Origin: Paramecium sonneborni
Taxonomy: Eukaryota > Ciliophora > Oligohymenophorea > Peniculida > Parameciidae
Direction of reading: 5' to 3'
Assembly: GCA_905182985.1 (NCBI GenBank)
Contig: CAJJDN010000106.1
Location: forward strand, 322,385-386,384
DNA: 64,000 nt
The stretch's first letter is position 1. The number at the start of each line of letters is the position of its first letter. Shown one piece after another: positions 24,415 to 36,626 of this stretch. Position numbers and translations under genes: made by a program. Under the pieces are notes generated by a model, which was not told where the DNA came from, made no database searches, and saw only the letters and a list, made by a program, of their open reading frames with translations.

Positions 24415-27400
24415 ATGGAGTTTGAATTAACTGGAACTAATCACAAAACTGTTTAAGGTTGGAAATTTGATAATAGTGGACAGGAACCTCTTAAGCAATA
24501 ATTAATTGAACCATAAGAACCATAAATCTAAACATAGGGGTTTTTCGAAAAAATTAAGAATTAATTTAATGATCTTCTTAAACCACCTGATAAAGAAGTG
24601 GAATAAAGAATCATTTATTTAGATGGAAAAGTCTACCCTTAAAATAATATGCCAAATTTAGTGAAAAACTAAAAGTACAATATTTTGTCATTTGTTCCAA
24701 TGGTGCTCTATCAATAGTTTAGATACTTTTTCAATCTAATATTTTTGTTTATCACACTATCATAATTCGTTCCTTTGTTAAAAGTGGGTTTTTTATTTAG
24801 TTATGTTGCTCCATTAGCATTTGTATTGATCTTAACCTTACTTAAAGAAGCCTATGATGATTTTTAAAGGTATAAAAGAGATAAAGAGGCAAATTCATAA
24901 GAATATACATAAATAGGAAAGGATAAAACAACATAACTCTAAAGTTGGTAATTAAAAGTAGGAGATATTATTGAAGTACATGCTAACTAAAGAATTCCAG
25001 CAGATTTAATATTACTCCATACAAATGATGTAACTGGAACTGTTTTTATAAGGACAGATTAATTGGATGGAGAAACTGATTGGAAGTTGAGGAAAGCAAT
25101 CAGACATACATAAAATTATGGCTTAAATAAAAATTTAACAACACTTAATGCATCCATCACTTGTGAACCACCTAAATTAGACATATATGATTTTAAAGGC
25201 TTATTTAAGTTAGAGGTAGGTGGAGGGGAAGGTTAAAGAGAAGCATTGTCATTAGAAAATACACTTTGGTGTAATACATTTTTAGCTTCAGGAAAAATAT
25301 AAGCTGTTGTGGTATATACTGGAAAAGAATGTAGATCTGCATTAAATTCAAGAGAACCGAGAACTAAAATGGGAAGATTAGATAATGAATTAAATTAACT
25401 AGCAAAATTATTATGTGTTCTCTTAGTTTGTACAGCATTTACTATTGTATTAAGTAGTGGATTTTAAAATGAATGGCTGCTTTAATTATTTAGACATGTT
25501 CTATTATTAAGTTCAATCATTCCAATATCTTTAAGAGTTAATTTAGATTTTTCTAAATTATACTTTTCCTATTGTATTTCAAATGATAAAGATATCGATG
25601 GTTCGCTTGCAAGAAATAGCACTATTCCTGAAGAACTAGGTAGAATTTCTTATGTTTTAACTGATAAAACTGGTACTTTGACTTAAAATACAATGATTTT
25701 TAAAAAACTATCTTTGGAAAGAATGTCTTTCTCAGTTGAAACTTTAGGTTTATTAAAAAAAATGATCAAGAAACATTGCACTAATAGTAAATATCCAATG
25801 GAAGATGTATTGAAGAAATATTAAGAATCAGGAGGTCGAAAAATAAAAGCTTTCAAAAGAAATAAAGATTAGATTGTTAGAGATCTGATATCAGCTTTAT
25901 CATTATGTCATAATGTTACACCAGTAGAAGAAGATGGTTAAAGAACGTTTTAAGCAAGCAGCCCGGATGAAATTGCTTTAGTTAATTTTGCAGAAGATGT
26001 TGGATTCAAATTAGTTAATAGATAATTATAAGAAATAAATATTATAAATGCAGGGGGAACACCGGAATCATATAAAATATTATATGAATTTCCATTTACA
26101 TCAGAAAGAAAAAGAATGGGAATAATTTTATAGATCTAAGGATAAAAAGGTGCAATATTTTATTTAAAAGGAGCTGATTCAGTAATGAAATAAAAAGTAC
26201 CAGAAGTATAAAGAGGATTTTTAATGGATGAATGTGAAAGTCTTAGCAGGGAAGGATTAAGAACTTTGGTGATAACTCAAAAATATTTGACAGAAGATGA
26301 TTTGAAAAATTTTACAACAGAATATGAGAAAGCAAAGAATTAAATGGAAGATAGAGAAGCACGTTGTTCAAAAGTATTAGATTTTTATGAGAATGATATG
26401 GAATTATTAGGATTAACAGGAGTTGAAGATATGCTTTAAGAAGATATATATGCAACTTTAGAATCTCTAAAAAATGCTGGTATCTAAATTTGGATGTTAA
26501 CTGGAGATAAAGTAGAAACAGCTTAATGCATAGCTATCTCCACTGGATTGAAAAGTCCTACATAAGAAATGTTCGTGATTAAGGACATCGAAGATTCTTT
26601 AATTTTACAAAATGAACTTAATTAATTTGCTTTGAAAAATAATAGTGTATTAGTTATAGATGGATAATCATTAAAAGTAGCCCTTGAATTTCAACATACT
26701 GCATTTTTCCATGTTGCTTGTAATGCTCCAGCTGTAGTATGTTGTAGATGTTCACCAACATAAAAAGCATAAGTAACTGAGTTGATTAAAGAACATACTT
26801 AAAAGACAGTTTTATCAATAGGAGATGGAGGAAATGATGTAGCTATGATATAAGCAGCTGATGTAGGTGTAGGTATTGTAGGCAAAGAAGGAAAATAGGC
26901 AGCTTTAGCTAGTGATTTTTCTATATTAAAATTTAAGCATTTAGCTGTTTTATTATTATGGCATGGTAGATTGGCTTATAAAAGAACAGCAGTAATGGCA
27001 TAATTTGTTATGCATAGAGGATTAGTTATTGCATCTATATAAACCATATTTTCAATTATATTTTACTTTGTAGCCATTCCTATCTATAATGGTTGGCTTA
27101 TGCTAGGATATGCTACTGTCTACACAATGTTTCCTGTTTTTTGTTTAATTTTTGATTAAGATGTAACTAAAGAAAAGGCTCTTGAATATACAGAGTTGTA
27201 TAAAGCCTTGCTTAAAGGTAGAGAATTGACAGTCAAGACTTTTTTGCTTTGGCTATTTAAATCTATTTATTAAGGTAATTATTTATTTATATAATTTAGC
27301 TGCTGTTATTATGGTATATAGTTTTGCTGTCTTTCAAAATACTTTTCTTGATTTAGTTACAGTTACATTTAGTAGTTTAATTGTTGCTGAATTATTAAAT

Positions 27401-27655
27401 GTTTTTACAGAAGTTAATAATTTTAGATTGGTAATGTTTTTGGCAGAGTTATTTACATTAGGAATTTATGCTGGATCTATTTTTTTTTTATAGAGTTATA
27501 TAAATTTAGCAGAAATTGATTAAAAATTCATTATAAATGTCTTAATTTTAGTACTCATTAGTTGGTTACCTTTACATATTGTAAAGTTAATCCTTAGAAA
27601 ATGGGATCCATCTGAATCAGATAAGATTATGCAAAAAATTAGAATTAGAAAGTGA
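24415..27655 (+). CDS. P4-ATPase phospholipid flippase, Neo1/ATP9 type
   Basis: 1071 residues, one 25-nt intron (27275-27299) close to the 3' end. Signature motifs in order: actuator [16 protein letters not shown]4 motif PISLRVNL, phosphorylation site DKTGTLTQNT, nucleotide-binding SPDEIALV and [15 protein letters not shown], and hinge [19 protein letters not shown]. About ten hydrophobic segments are visible, six of them C-terminal. The gap-free, relatively short N-terminus and the [14 protein letters not shown] stretch resemble ATP9A/B and yeast Neo1p. That subgroup works without a CDC50 partner and acts at Golgi/endosome membranes. It fits the trafficking theme of the block. Substrate lipid cannot be inferred. 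Confidence 0.93.
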
Positions 27656-27696
27656 TATAATTTATAATCATCTATTTGAATAAGTACTTAATATTC

Positions 27697-27776
27697 GATC
27701 ATATGGCCGAGTGGTCTAAGGCGCTGCATTCAGGCTGCAGTCCGCAAGGGCGAGGGTTCGAATCCCTCTGTGGTCA
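27697..27776 (+). tRNA. trnL-CAG: tRNA-Leu (anticodon CAG)
   Basis: An 80-nt cloverleaf. The acceptor stem GATCATA pairs with TGTGGTC at 27769-27775 (with G-U pairs), and the discriminator is A. The anticodon stem CTGCA/TGCAG flanks the loop TTCAGGC, with anticodon CAG at 27731-27733. There is a long variable arm typical of Leu, and a T arm with loop TTCGAAT between GAGGG and CCCTC. No intron; CCA is not encoded. It reads CUG codons, which are rare in such AT-rich genes. Confidence 0.95.
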
Positions 27777-27778
27777 AA

Positions 27779-27785
27779 TTTTTTT
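27779..27785 (+). terminator. Pol III terminator after tRNA-Leu
   Basis: A run of seven T on the non-template strand starting three bases after the tRNA 3' end, the standard RNA polymerase III stop. Confidence 0.8.
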
Positions 27786-28119
27786 ATTATTTCTTGTTCT
27801 TTAATTCAAAGAATTAATTTTCATTATTCTTTTCTTATTGAAAATTTATCAATTCTATTTCTACAAAGAAAAACTTATTTTTATTTCTTAGAAATTTAAA
27901 CTAATTAATAAGTTAAGCATTTTTTTTATAATCAAATATAAATACTTAAATTACAAAAATATCAATGTCAGATATTTCTTTAAGGTTCTGAGGTTGTTAA
28001 TAATTTATAAAAACAAAAAATAATATTTATATAGCTATCCATAGAGATTTTGTAAAATAATTTAGTATTAATTAAAATTATTATCATAAAATGAGATTGA
28101 ATAAGTAATAATAATCAAA
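27786..28119. other. Intergenic
   Basis: AT-rich DNA between the tRNA and the thymidylate-kinase remnant; no coding or RNA feature recognised. Confidence 0.4.
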
Positions 28120-28640
28120 TCAAATCCGAAGATATTTGATTGTATTAGCATGGCCATTCTAAGTGTAATCATTCACAAATTCCATAATTGATGAAAATAC
28201 TTAAATTATTCTTCTTAAGCTATTTTATAAAAAACCCCTTAAGCTTTAGATGAAAAATTCTTATTTTTCAAATCTCTCTACTCCAAAATCTCCTCTATTC
28301 TTTCGTAGTTTAATTGGAACTCTTAAATACATTACAATATCTGGTGTTGGCAATCCTGAATCACATTATCTACCTATTTATTATAGTCCTTTTGCAGATG
28401 AGAAAGCAACACCAGAGTATGCATATCTATCCCAGACAATATTAATTCCTTTGTCTAAGGTTTCTATGATTCTATTTCTAATTTTTTTTATTTGATACTT
28501 TGTTTCTCATCTATGCAGTTAATCATCGATATCTCTTTTTCCTTTCAAATAATAAAATAATTAGAGATGATATTTCCATTCAAAGTAATTCTATTAGGGA
28601 ATTTATTTTTTTAACTTCAAAGTTATGTTGATGTTTTTGG
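28120..28640 (-). pseudogene. Thymidylate kinase (dTMP kinase) pseudogene
   Basis: The minus strand encodes unmistakable dTMP-kinase sequence: RNRIIETLDKGINIVWDR followed by YAYSGVAFSSAKGL (the DRY/SGVAF lid region). Next come CDSGLPTPDIVMYLRV and FGVERFEKQEFF. The N-terminal half is broken: KTSTQL, FPNRIT-NGNIISNY and LKGKRDIDDQL, all typical of the family, lie in different frames. TGA codons fall between them, and no initiating ATG plus P-loop (GxxxxGKT) is preserved. At least two frame changes and two TGAs make it non-functional unless several unusual introns exist. dTMP kinase is essential, so an intact copy should exist elsewhere. Same strand as DDX47, 82 bp downstream of it. Confidence 0.75.
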
Positions 28641-28721
28641 AGGGTTTAAAACTAGAGTAAATTATTAGAATGAAATTGATTTTATAATAATAAGTTGATA
28701 AATAATTAAGAAATTTATTAA

Positions 28722-30124
28722 TCAGACATCTAATTTGAATCTTTTCTTGAATCCTGCCTTTTTTTATTTAGAACATTTTTAAATCTTCTTATTAATTTAT
28801 TTAATCTTTTTGTCATCTAAATCATCTTCATCAACTGCTGTTTTCTTAACTTTTTTCTCCAATAAATCTTTCAATTCTTAAGTAGCTATTCTCTAAATTA
28901 TGATATAGAATATTACATTAGCCTCTTAAACTCTTTCATAGAATATCATAACATCAGATTCTTCCAATGTATACTAGGGTAATTCTTTTTCAATTAATTA
29001 TTCTATTTTCTAATACATTTCAACATCATATTAGGTTACTAAACTGATAGCCTTACCAGATTTTCCTGCTCTTGCAGTTCTACCAACTCTATGAACATAT
29101 TCTTTTGCATTTTAAGGGATATCAAAATTGATTACTAAATCAACAAATGGAATATCAAGGCCTCTACTGGCAACATCAGTTGCAATTAATAAGTTAGATT
29201 CCTTAGATTTGAATTTATTAAAAGATGACAATCTCTTAGCTTAACTCATTTAACCATGTATTGCTATTGCTTAGAAACCAAGATTTCTTAGTAATAAAGT
29301 TAACTTGATTGCCATCTAACATGTTGCAACAAACACTATTGAAGTATTTCCAGCTAAATCATTTAATAAATAAACTAAATAAGTTTCCTTATATTTATCA
29401 GGAATGAAAAGATAATTTTATTAAAGTGTTGATACAGTCTGATATTTTGTAGAAACTTCTATTTTAACAGGATCTTTTAATGAAGCTCTTTATAATTTAC
29501 TTACTTTATTTGTCATTGTAGCTGAGAATAAATAAGTATTTCTCTCTTTGGGTATGATGTCCAGAATTGCATTAATCTCCCTTTCAAAATCCATATTTAA
29601 CAATTTATCAGCTTCATCTAAGACTAGGAACTTTAATTGTTTTAGATTGAATCCTTTAGTATTCTCTAAATGGTATAGGATTTTTCCAGGAGTTCCAATG
29701 ATAATGTGTGGTTTTTATGCTAGAGCTTTTGCTTATGCTAATGGATCCATTCCTCCTAAAATAACTACAGATTTTAAAGCTATTGTAGCTCCAATTGCTT
29801 AAAAATGTTCTTAAATTTGAACACATAACTCTCTAGTTGGAGATAAAATTAAAGCATAATATGGTTATGGATTTGCTAATAAATGCTGCAATATTGGAAG
29901 TCCAAAAGCTAAAGTCTTTCCTGAACCAGTTTCTGCTAAACCTATAATGTCTTTCTAAAAATTTGATATTTTAATACTTTTTATAAAGTATAGGGTAAAG
30001 ATTATTATTAGATTGGGGTAGGTGTTTTATACCCTAGTTTTTCACAAGCTAAGCACAATTCTTCACAAACACCTAGACTTTTAAAACTGTCAATATTATT
30101 TGCTTATTATTCTTATTAATCCAT
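28722..30124 (-). CDS. DDX47: DEAD-box RNA helicase DDX47/Rrp3
   Basis: 451 residues with two introns (29955-29977 and 28893-28916). Helicase motifs in order: Q motif (YKTPTPIQQQSLP), motif I AETGSGKT, Ia PTREL, GG, GTPGK, II DEAD in [59 protein letters not shown]. The text [13 protein letters not shown] and [17 protein letters not shown] are diagnostic of the DDX47/Rrp3 branch. That branch acts in nucleolar 18S pre-rRNA processing. The C-terminus is Lys-rich ([15 protein letters not shown]), typical of this group. Length is normal. Confidence 0.93.
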
Positions 30125-30183
30125 AAATTAATATTTAAAATAATTTGTAAAATTAATAAAATGGTATTGTTTTTTTGAATAAT

Positions 30184-30841
30184 TCATTCTCTTCTAGCCA
30201 TTACATCTTCTGAGTATGTTTATTTTTCAACAACTAATTTTTTTCCTTCAAATCCTGAAACTTATCCAGGCTCAAATGGTGCTGCTCTTCTATTTCTGTG
30301 ATACTTTCTAACAAAAGGGATATTTTTATTTTTTTGTACATAAATTCCAATCTATTCAAATTCTACATTGCACCTTATGGAAAGTAATGATGTGGAGTAT
30401 GAGATTAATTGTCAGTTGCTGGCTATTAATAGAATGGTTAAACAAAATATGAATGCCCAGTTCTAGATGGAAGTTCATCATAAACGTGAGCCATCCAACC
30501 ATGCCAAACCGGTGGTATTCTGTCACCAAGTGTATGCCATGGGTTAAAATAATCATTATATTCAACCCATCTTCTTTGATTTCGATCTATCAATTTAATT
30601 CAATCAGTTACGTGTAACATCAAAATCTTCATAATATTTATTACCAAATTAATCTTGTCCTATACATTATATTGGTCCATTTTATCCTCCTGCATAATGA
30701 CTAGATCTAGATTATGCTCTGTGCATTCTAATATATGTTTACCAAAATCCTAATTATTTTATTTTCAATACCTTCTCTTCTCACTAATGTCCAAAATTTT
30801 GGTGTTAACATCTAATTTAAAGTCCATGCCCAAAGACCCAT
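30184..30841 (-). CDS. NDUFA12: Mitochondrial complex I subunit NDUFA12 (B17.2)
   Basis: Starts MGLWAWTLNQML; introns of 22 and 25 nt are removed. Family core: GQDQFGNKYYEDFDVT, NQRRWVEYNDYF, VWHGWMAHVYDELP, then HTPHHYFPQ. NDUFA12 is an accessory subunit of NADH dehydrogenase near the N-module. Beyond this the frame must change once to reach NIPFVRKYHRNRRAAPFEPG and the end SEDVMARRE. The change coincides with an A7 run (T7 on plus, 30329-30335); one extra A there would give an uninterrupted 203-residue protein. It may be a sequencing indel. The C-terminal extension is longer than in animals. Confidence 0.85.
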
Positions 30842-30909
30842 TATCTTAAATTATTATTATTTAATTAATAACTCTATCCAAATAATTAATAAAAAATTAA
30901 ACTCTATTT

Positions 30910-31978
30910 ATGGGTGCTTTTTTCTCTTTTTGTAAGGATCATAAAGTAATTGTTTTAGGATTGACAACATCTGGCATCTTAGCAAGGTATTCTAATCTAT
31001 AATGTAAATAGTGTTGGATTATTATATTATAGATCTGATAAAAATTACAAATATAAAGAAGATCAAGAATATTTAGGTCCGCTTAACACTTCAAATAATA
31101 TGTATGAAAGTGTAAACAAAAATACTAAAAAACAAAATATTTTTGATCTAGAAAAAGATACTATTTAAACTAGATTCACCTCTGCAATGAATGCATTTGA
31201 TAGTATCTCAAATTTAATTAGGGTGAATTATATACCGAATACTAATTGTTTAGAACCTTAAACGATAGTTGATATTTTATAATATACTATAGAAATTGCA
31301 GGAGATGAATACATAAGAATTACTTTAGCAAATAGAAAATAGAGAAGGAATTATAAATAAAATTCTTAACTTAATTTATATAAACAATACATTCTTAAAT
31401 ATAACGAAGATATAGAAGAGCTATTAGAAAAATCATAAGCAGAACTCTTGTAAAGATTGGGAGTTTCTAAAGACATATTCGAAGAAAGCATGCTTGCTTT
31501 AATGGAGAAAGGATTTTTCTAATAATTGTACATGCTACAAGCTTCAGTTAAATAAAAAATTAAAGAAAAAATCGTATCATACTAAGATTTATCAGTTTAA
31601 TAAGTTAAAGAAATTATCAGATATAGCATCAAAATTTTGAAGCAATAACCTGAACCTTTCTAGTACATAGTAAATCAAATGATGGTAACAATTTTTTTAA
31701 TCTCTTAGAATAAAAATGAACTCAAAGAGTACATACCCAATGCAATAAATATGATTGTCTAAGATTTTACATTCTAAAAGTTTAAAGTAGAAGAAGAAGA
31801 TTAAATTAAAAATCTATAAAAACCAGGTATGATATAATGTTTATTTAAAGAATGTATGGGAGACTCTGAAATCCATCAATTGCTAGGAGAAATAGAATCA
31901 ACAATGGCTGATGTAATGAATCAATTAGGGCTTGGGGGAATAGATAGTATACCAGAAAATTTTGAAAACTTTACATGA
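30910..31978 (+). CDS. Orphan membrane-anchored protein, 347 residues
   Basis: One 25-nt intron (30987-31011). N-terminus MGAFFSFCKDHK is followed by one hydrophobic segment (VIVLGLTTSGILASVGLLYY), i.e. a signal anchor. Gly at position 2 could be myristoylated. The remaining ~310 residues are mostly helical and charged (e.g. DILQYTIEIAGDEYIRI, LYKQYILKYNEDIEELLEKS, KEIIRYSIKILKQQPEPF) and end in a Gly-rich stretch (LGLGGIDSIPENFENFT). I recognise no family. It could be a peroxin- or organelle-tethered protein, but that is a guess. Divergent from NDUFA12 by 68 bp. Confidence 0.75.
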
Positions 31979-32587
31979 TGATTAAGATATGAAATTATTT
32001 TAGCTATAAATTTATTTTTTTTAATTAAATGCTTTTCTTTCGATTTGATAACAAATCTTTCTTAATTCAATTTAACAATATTTAGAAAGTAAATAGATCT
32101 GATATTCCTTCCTCCTAAACAAATGTGATGCTGAAGCAATTTTTAAATGTATTATGTAATTGGTAAGTCTGATTTATGTTTTCACTTATTATTATCAAAT
32201 CACTTAAATTCAATTCTAACTAATTTAAACTATTTTAATTATTCTCATCGAATGATATCCATTCTCATTTTATTTCTTATCTATTAATTTCTCATTTCTT
32301 TATTTTAAGATTTCATCCATTTTTCAACTAAGAAGTACCTTGCAATTCTCTTTTTTCAATTTACACAATGCAGCATCTTACTATATTTTCAGTTCTTAAT
32401 TAAAAAATCAACTCTTTATTTTAATTATCTTGTTTCATTTTCTTTATCAATTTCAGCATATATTAGCTAATCTCAAAACTCCTAATAAAAACCGTTTATT
32501 GATGAAACTTCATTTAGCCAAACTTAGATTTTATTCAGTATATATTGAAAAATAATTTAATTAATGAGAAGTCTCTTAACTTTCATT
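31979..32587. other. Intergenic with weak minus-strand coiled-coil relic
   Basis: From the ATG at 32511-32513 (minus) a 66-codon frame gives ILKLIKKMKQDNQNKE-like sequence (TENIVRCCIVQIEKRE), while an adjacent frame gives ENETRQLKQRV and KKRIARYFLVEKWMK. This suggests a decayed coiled-coil gene. Duplicated at +1430. Confidence 0.3.
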
Positions 32588-35114
32588 ATGGGAGTTTGTT
32601 ATTCTAAAAAAAATAATAAAAACTCACTTAGCATACAATCTCATGATAAGCGATTGATAATTTTTATCTCCAATTAACAGTATACTAGATATCAATGTAA
32701 TATGGAAAAAACATCAGAGTAGGATTCATAATAAAAGTGAATCGATTTGCTTGTAATGGATGAGCTTCAAAATAATCCAAAATAGGCAGTGATTGATTAA
32801 TTTCTTAGAGATTAGGTCAAAAGAAATGTTAATACTAAATAACATAAAAAAGACAATTTAAAACGATAAGGAGTTGTATTTGATAAATTATAAATCTAAT
32901 ACAGAAAAGTTCCAATATAGTTTTCTCTCAAAGAAAGTACTATATTAAAAAGAAGTAGTTTAAGTCTTTATTCTTTCATTTAAATGTAAATGAATTGGGT
33001 TTTTTCTTATTTTATTTGATTGAATAAATATTTTAAGGATAAAAAGAATATGAAGAATATATTAGATTTAGTTGTTTTAAAGAATAGAAATATTATTTAA
33101 TATTAGGATTTTAAAAAAATGCTAAATTTTAGAACTATTATAAATTTTAGATGAAATATTTAAATTTTATTTTCATCTAATTCTTTACTGAAAATGTTAA
33201 GAACTTAATTAAATAAGTTAAATATTATATTTCAAACTACCAAAAGATTTTAATTCAAATAATTCTATGTGAGGATCATAATTGCCGCTCTAATTGCACA
33301 ATATTAATTATAATGAATCTAATTATATCATTAACTTTAATATCTTTCATATATTTGCACTTATTCCAACTTTTTTTGGATTAAAAAATAATTGCAATAC
33401 TGAACAGCCTAATTGTAAAACAAACAAAGAATTAAGTTTGAATTTCGTTTTTTTTCTCTTTTTATTTCCTCTATATTTCTTAATATCAAATTTAAGGTAT
33501 TTTCTGAAACCGCATTTTTTAGCAATTAATCCATTTGATCTATTGCTTCTTTTAATTCTTTTTAGCGAATTTAAAGTTTCAAAATTTCGTCTTATTTCTG
33601 TTCTAAAAATCCGCATTATTCTAAGAATTTTTGCTTCTCCATTTTACAACACCATTTTAGCTTTTCTTCAAAATTTTATTATACNTATCCATTCTCATTT
33701 TATTTCTTATCTATTAATTTCTCATTTCTTTATTTTAAGATTTCATCCATTTTTCAACTAAGAAGTACCTTGCAATTCTCTTTTTTCAATTTACACAATG
33801 CAGCATCTTACTATATTTTCAGTTCTTAATTAAAAAATCAACTCTTTATTTTAATTATCTTGTTTCATTTTCTTTATCAATTTCAGCATATATTAGCTAA
33901 TCTCAAAACTCCTAATAAAAACCGTTTATTGATGAAACTTCATTTAGCCAAACTTAGATTTTATTCAGTATATATTGAAAAATAATTTAATTAATGAGAA
34001 GTCTCTTAACTTTCATTATGGGAGTTTGTTATTCTAAAAAAAATAATAAAAACTCACTTAGCATACAATCTCATGATAAGCGATTGATAATTTTTATCTC
34101 CAATTAACAGTATACTAGATATCAATGTAATATGGAAAAAACATCAGAGTAGGATTCATAATAAAAGTGAATCGATTTGCTTGTAATGGATGAGCTTCAA
34201 AATAATCCAAAATAGGCAGTGATTGATTAATTTCTTAGAGATTAGGTCAAAAGAAATGTTAATACTAAATAACATAAAAAAGACAATTTAAAACGATAAG
34301 GAGTTGTATTTGATAAATTATAAATCTAATACAGAAAAGTTCCAATATAGTTTTCTCTCAAAGAAAGTACTATATTAAAAAGAAGTAGTTTAAGTCTTTA
34401 TTCTTTCATTTAAATGTAAATGAATTGGGTTTTTTCTTATTTTATTTGATTGAATAAATATTTTAAGGATAAAAAGAATATGAAGAATATATTAGATTTA
34501 GTTGTTTTAAAGAATAGAAATATTATTTAATATTAGGATTTTAAAAAAATGCTAAATTTTAGAACTATTATAAATTTTAGATGAAATATTTAAATTTTAT
34601 TTTCATCTAATTCTTTACTGAAAATGTTAAGAACTTAATTAAATAAGTTAAATATTATATTTCAAACTACCAAAAGATTTTAATTCAAATAATTCTATGT
34701 GAGGATCATAATTGCCGCTCTAATTGCACAATATTAATTATAATGAATCTAATTATATCATTAACTTTAATATCTTTCATATATTTGCACTTATTCCAAC
34801 TTTTTTTGGATTAAAAAATAATTGCAATACTGAACAGCCTAATTGTAAAACAAACAAAGAATTAAGTTTGAATTTCGTTTTTTTTCTCTTTTTATTTCCT
34901 CTATATTTCTTAATATCAAATTTAAGGTATTTTCTGAAACCGCATTTTTTAGCAATTAATCCATTTGATCTATTGCTTCTTTTAATTCTTTTTAGCGAAT
35001 TTAAAGTTTCAAAATTTCGTCTTATTTCTGTTCTAAAAATCCGCATTATTCTAAGAATTTTTGCTTCTCCATTTTACAACACCATTTTAGCTTTTCTTCA
35101 AAATTTTATTATAC
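32256..35114 (+). repeat. Direct duplication 32256-33684 / 33686-35114 around single N at 33685
   Basis: 1429 bp repeated at offset 1430 on either side of one N. All predicted peptides in the two copies are identical. Interpreted as unmerged contig overlap. Confidence 0.9.
32588..33019 (+). pseudogene. Small possibly lipid-anchored protein, in-frame TGA
   Basis: The ATG at 32588 gives MGVCYSKKNNKNS, with Gly2 and Cys4 in the arrangement of a dual myristoyl/palmitoyl anchor. The frame meets a TGA at 32738-32740 (after SEQDSQQK). It then continues in the same frame with charged coding-like sequence (MDELQNNPKQAVIDQFL, RDQVKRNVNTKQHKKDN, VFDKLQIQYRKVPIQF) to a TGA at 33017. Either the TGA is a mutated CGA, or translation starts at ATG 32756. 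Further downstream a third segment (KEYEEYIRFSCFKEQKYY) looks coding, but the 52-nt spacer is too long for a normal intron here. Identical copy at 34018-34449. Confidence 0.35.
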
Positions 35115-36626
35115 TTAATTGAATTAAAATTCAATTTTTTCTTACTTTGTTGTTATAAATTATAATATTAAATTTCCAAACAAATATTAATTGTCTTAAA
35201 CTGATAAATTAATTTCAAATTACTAATGAAGACTTTTGATATTTTCTATGGCTATTTCATATTTCGAATATTATTCTTTTTGCTCAATTCTTATTTGATT
35301 AATTAAATTATTTGCTAATTTTTAAGCATATTCTTTAATACATTATTTTTTATTCACTACAAAATTTTACATTATTCTCTAATCCTTTTTCAATTTATCA
35401 TATTCCACTAAATAATCATTTTAAAAATCTTCGACATGAGAAGTCTTGCTACATCTTAAACAATGATAGTCTAAATTATTTTATTCTAAACATTTAATNA
35501 TATTAAAAAGAAGTAGTTTAAGTCTTTATTCTTTCATTTAAATGTAAATGAATTGGGTTTTTTCTTATTTTATTTGATTGAATAAATATTTTAAGGATAA
35601 AAAGAATATGAAGAATATATTAGATTTAGTTGTTTTAAAGAATAGAAATATTATTTAATATTAGGATTTTAAAAAAATGCTAAATTTTAGAACTATTATA
35701 AATTTTAGATGAAATATTTAAATTTTATTTTCATCTAATTCTTTACTGAAAATGTTAAGAACTTAATTAAATAAGTTAAATATTATATTTCAAACTACCA
35801 AAAGATTTTAATTCAAATAATTCTATGTGAGGATCATAATTGCCGCTCTAATTGCACAATATTAATTATAATGAATCTAATTATATCATTAACTTTAATA
35901 TCTTTCATATATTTGCACTTATTCCAACTTTTTTTGGATTAAAAAATAATTGCAATACTGAACAGCCTAATTGTAAAACAAACAAAGAATTAAGTTTGAA
36001 TTTCGTTTTTTTTCTCTTTTTATTTCCTCTATATTTCTTAATATCAAATTTAAGGTATTTTCTGAAACCGCATTTTTTAGCAATTAATCCATTTGATCTA
36101 TTGCTTCTTTTAATTCTTTTTAGCGAATTTAAAGTTTCAAAATTTCGTCTTATTTCTGTTCTAAAAATCCGCATTATTCTAAGAATTTTTGCTTCTCCAT
36201 TTTACAACACCATTTTAGCTTTTCTTCAAAATTTTATTATACTTAATTGAATTAAAATTCAATTTTTTCTTACTTTGTTGTTATAAATTATAATATTAAA
36301 TTTCCAAACAAATATTAATTGTCTTAAACTGATAAATTAATTTCAAATTACTAATGAAGACTTTTGATATTTTCTATGGCTATTTCATATTTCGAATATT
36401 ATTCTTTTTGCTCAATTCTTATTTGATTAATTAAATTATTTGCTAATTTTTAAGCATATTCTTTAATACATTATTTTTTATTCACTACAAAATTTTACAT
36501 TATTCTCTAATCCTTTTTCAATTTATCATATTCCACTAAATAATCATTTTAAAAATCTTCGACATGAGAAGTCTTGCTACATCTTAAACAATGATAGTCT
36601 AAATTATTTTATTCTAAACATTTAAT
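34372..36626 (+). repeat. Direct duplication 34372-35498 / 35500-36626 around single N at 35499
   Basis: 1127 bp repeated at offset 1128. It overlaps the preceding duplication, so the segment around 33.3-33.7 kb occurs three times in the window (e.g. near 33294, 34724 and 35852). The true genome most likely has it once. Confidence 0.9.

Noticed and set aside
28250..28495. Plus-strand 81-residue ORF
   Set aside because: Antisense of the thymidylate-kinase remnant, whose motifs (SGVAF, GLPTPD) fix the coding strand as minus.
29548..29802. Plus-strand 84-residue ORF
   Set aside because: Antisense of the DDX47 helicase core.
33294..36250. Three tandem copies of a 132-155-residue hydrophobic ORF, which could suggest a tandem gene family or satellite
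   Set aside because: They are three renderings of one locus produced by two overlapping assembly duplications, and the ORF is antisense to the zinc-finger/coiled-coil gene.
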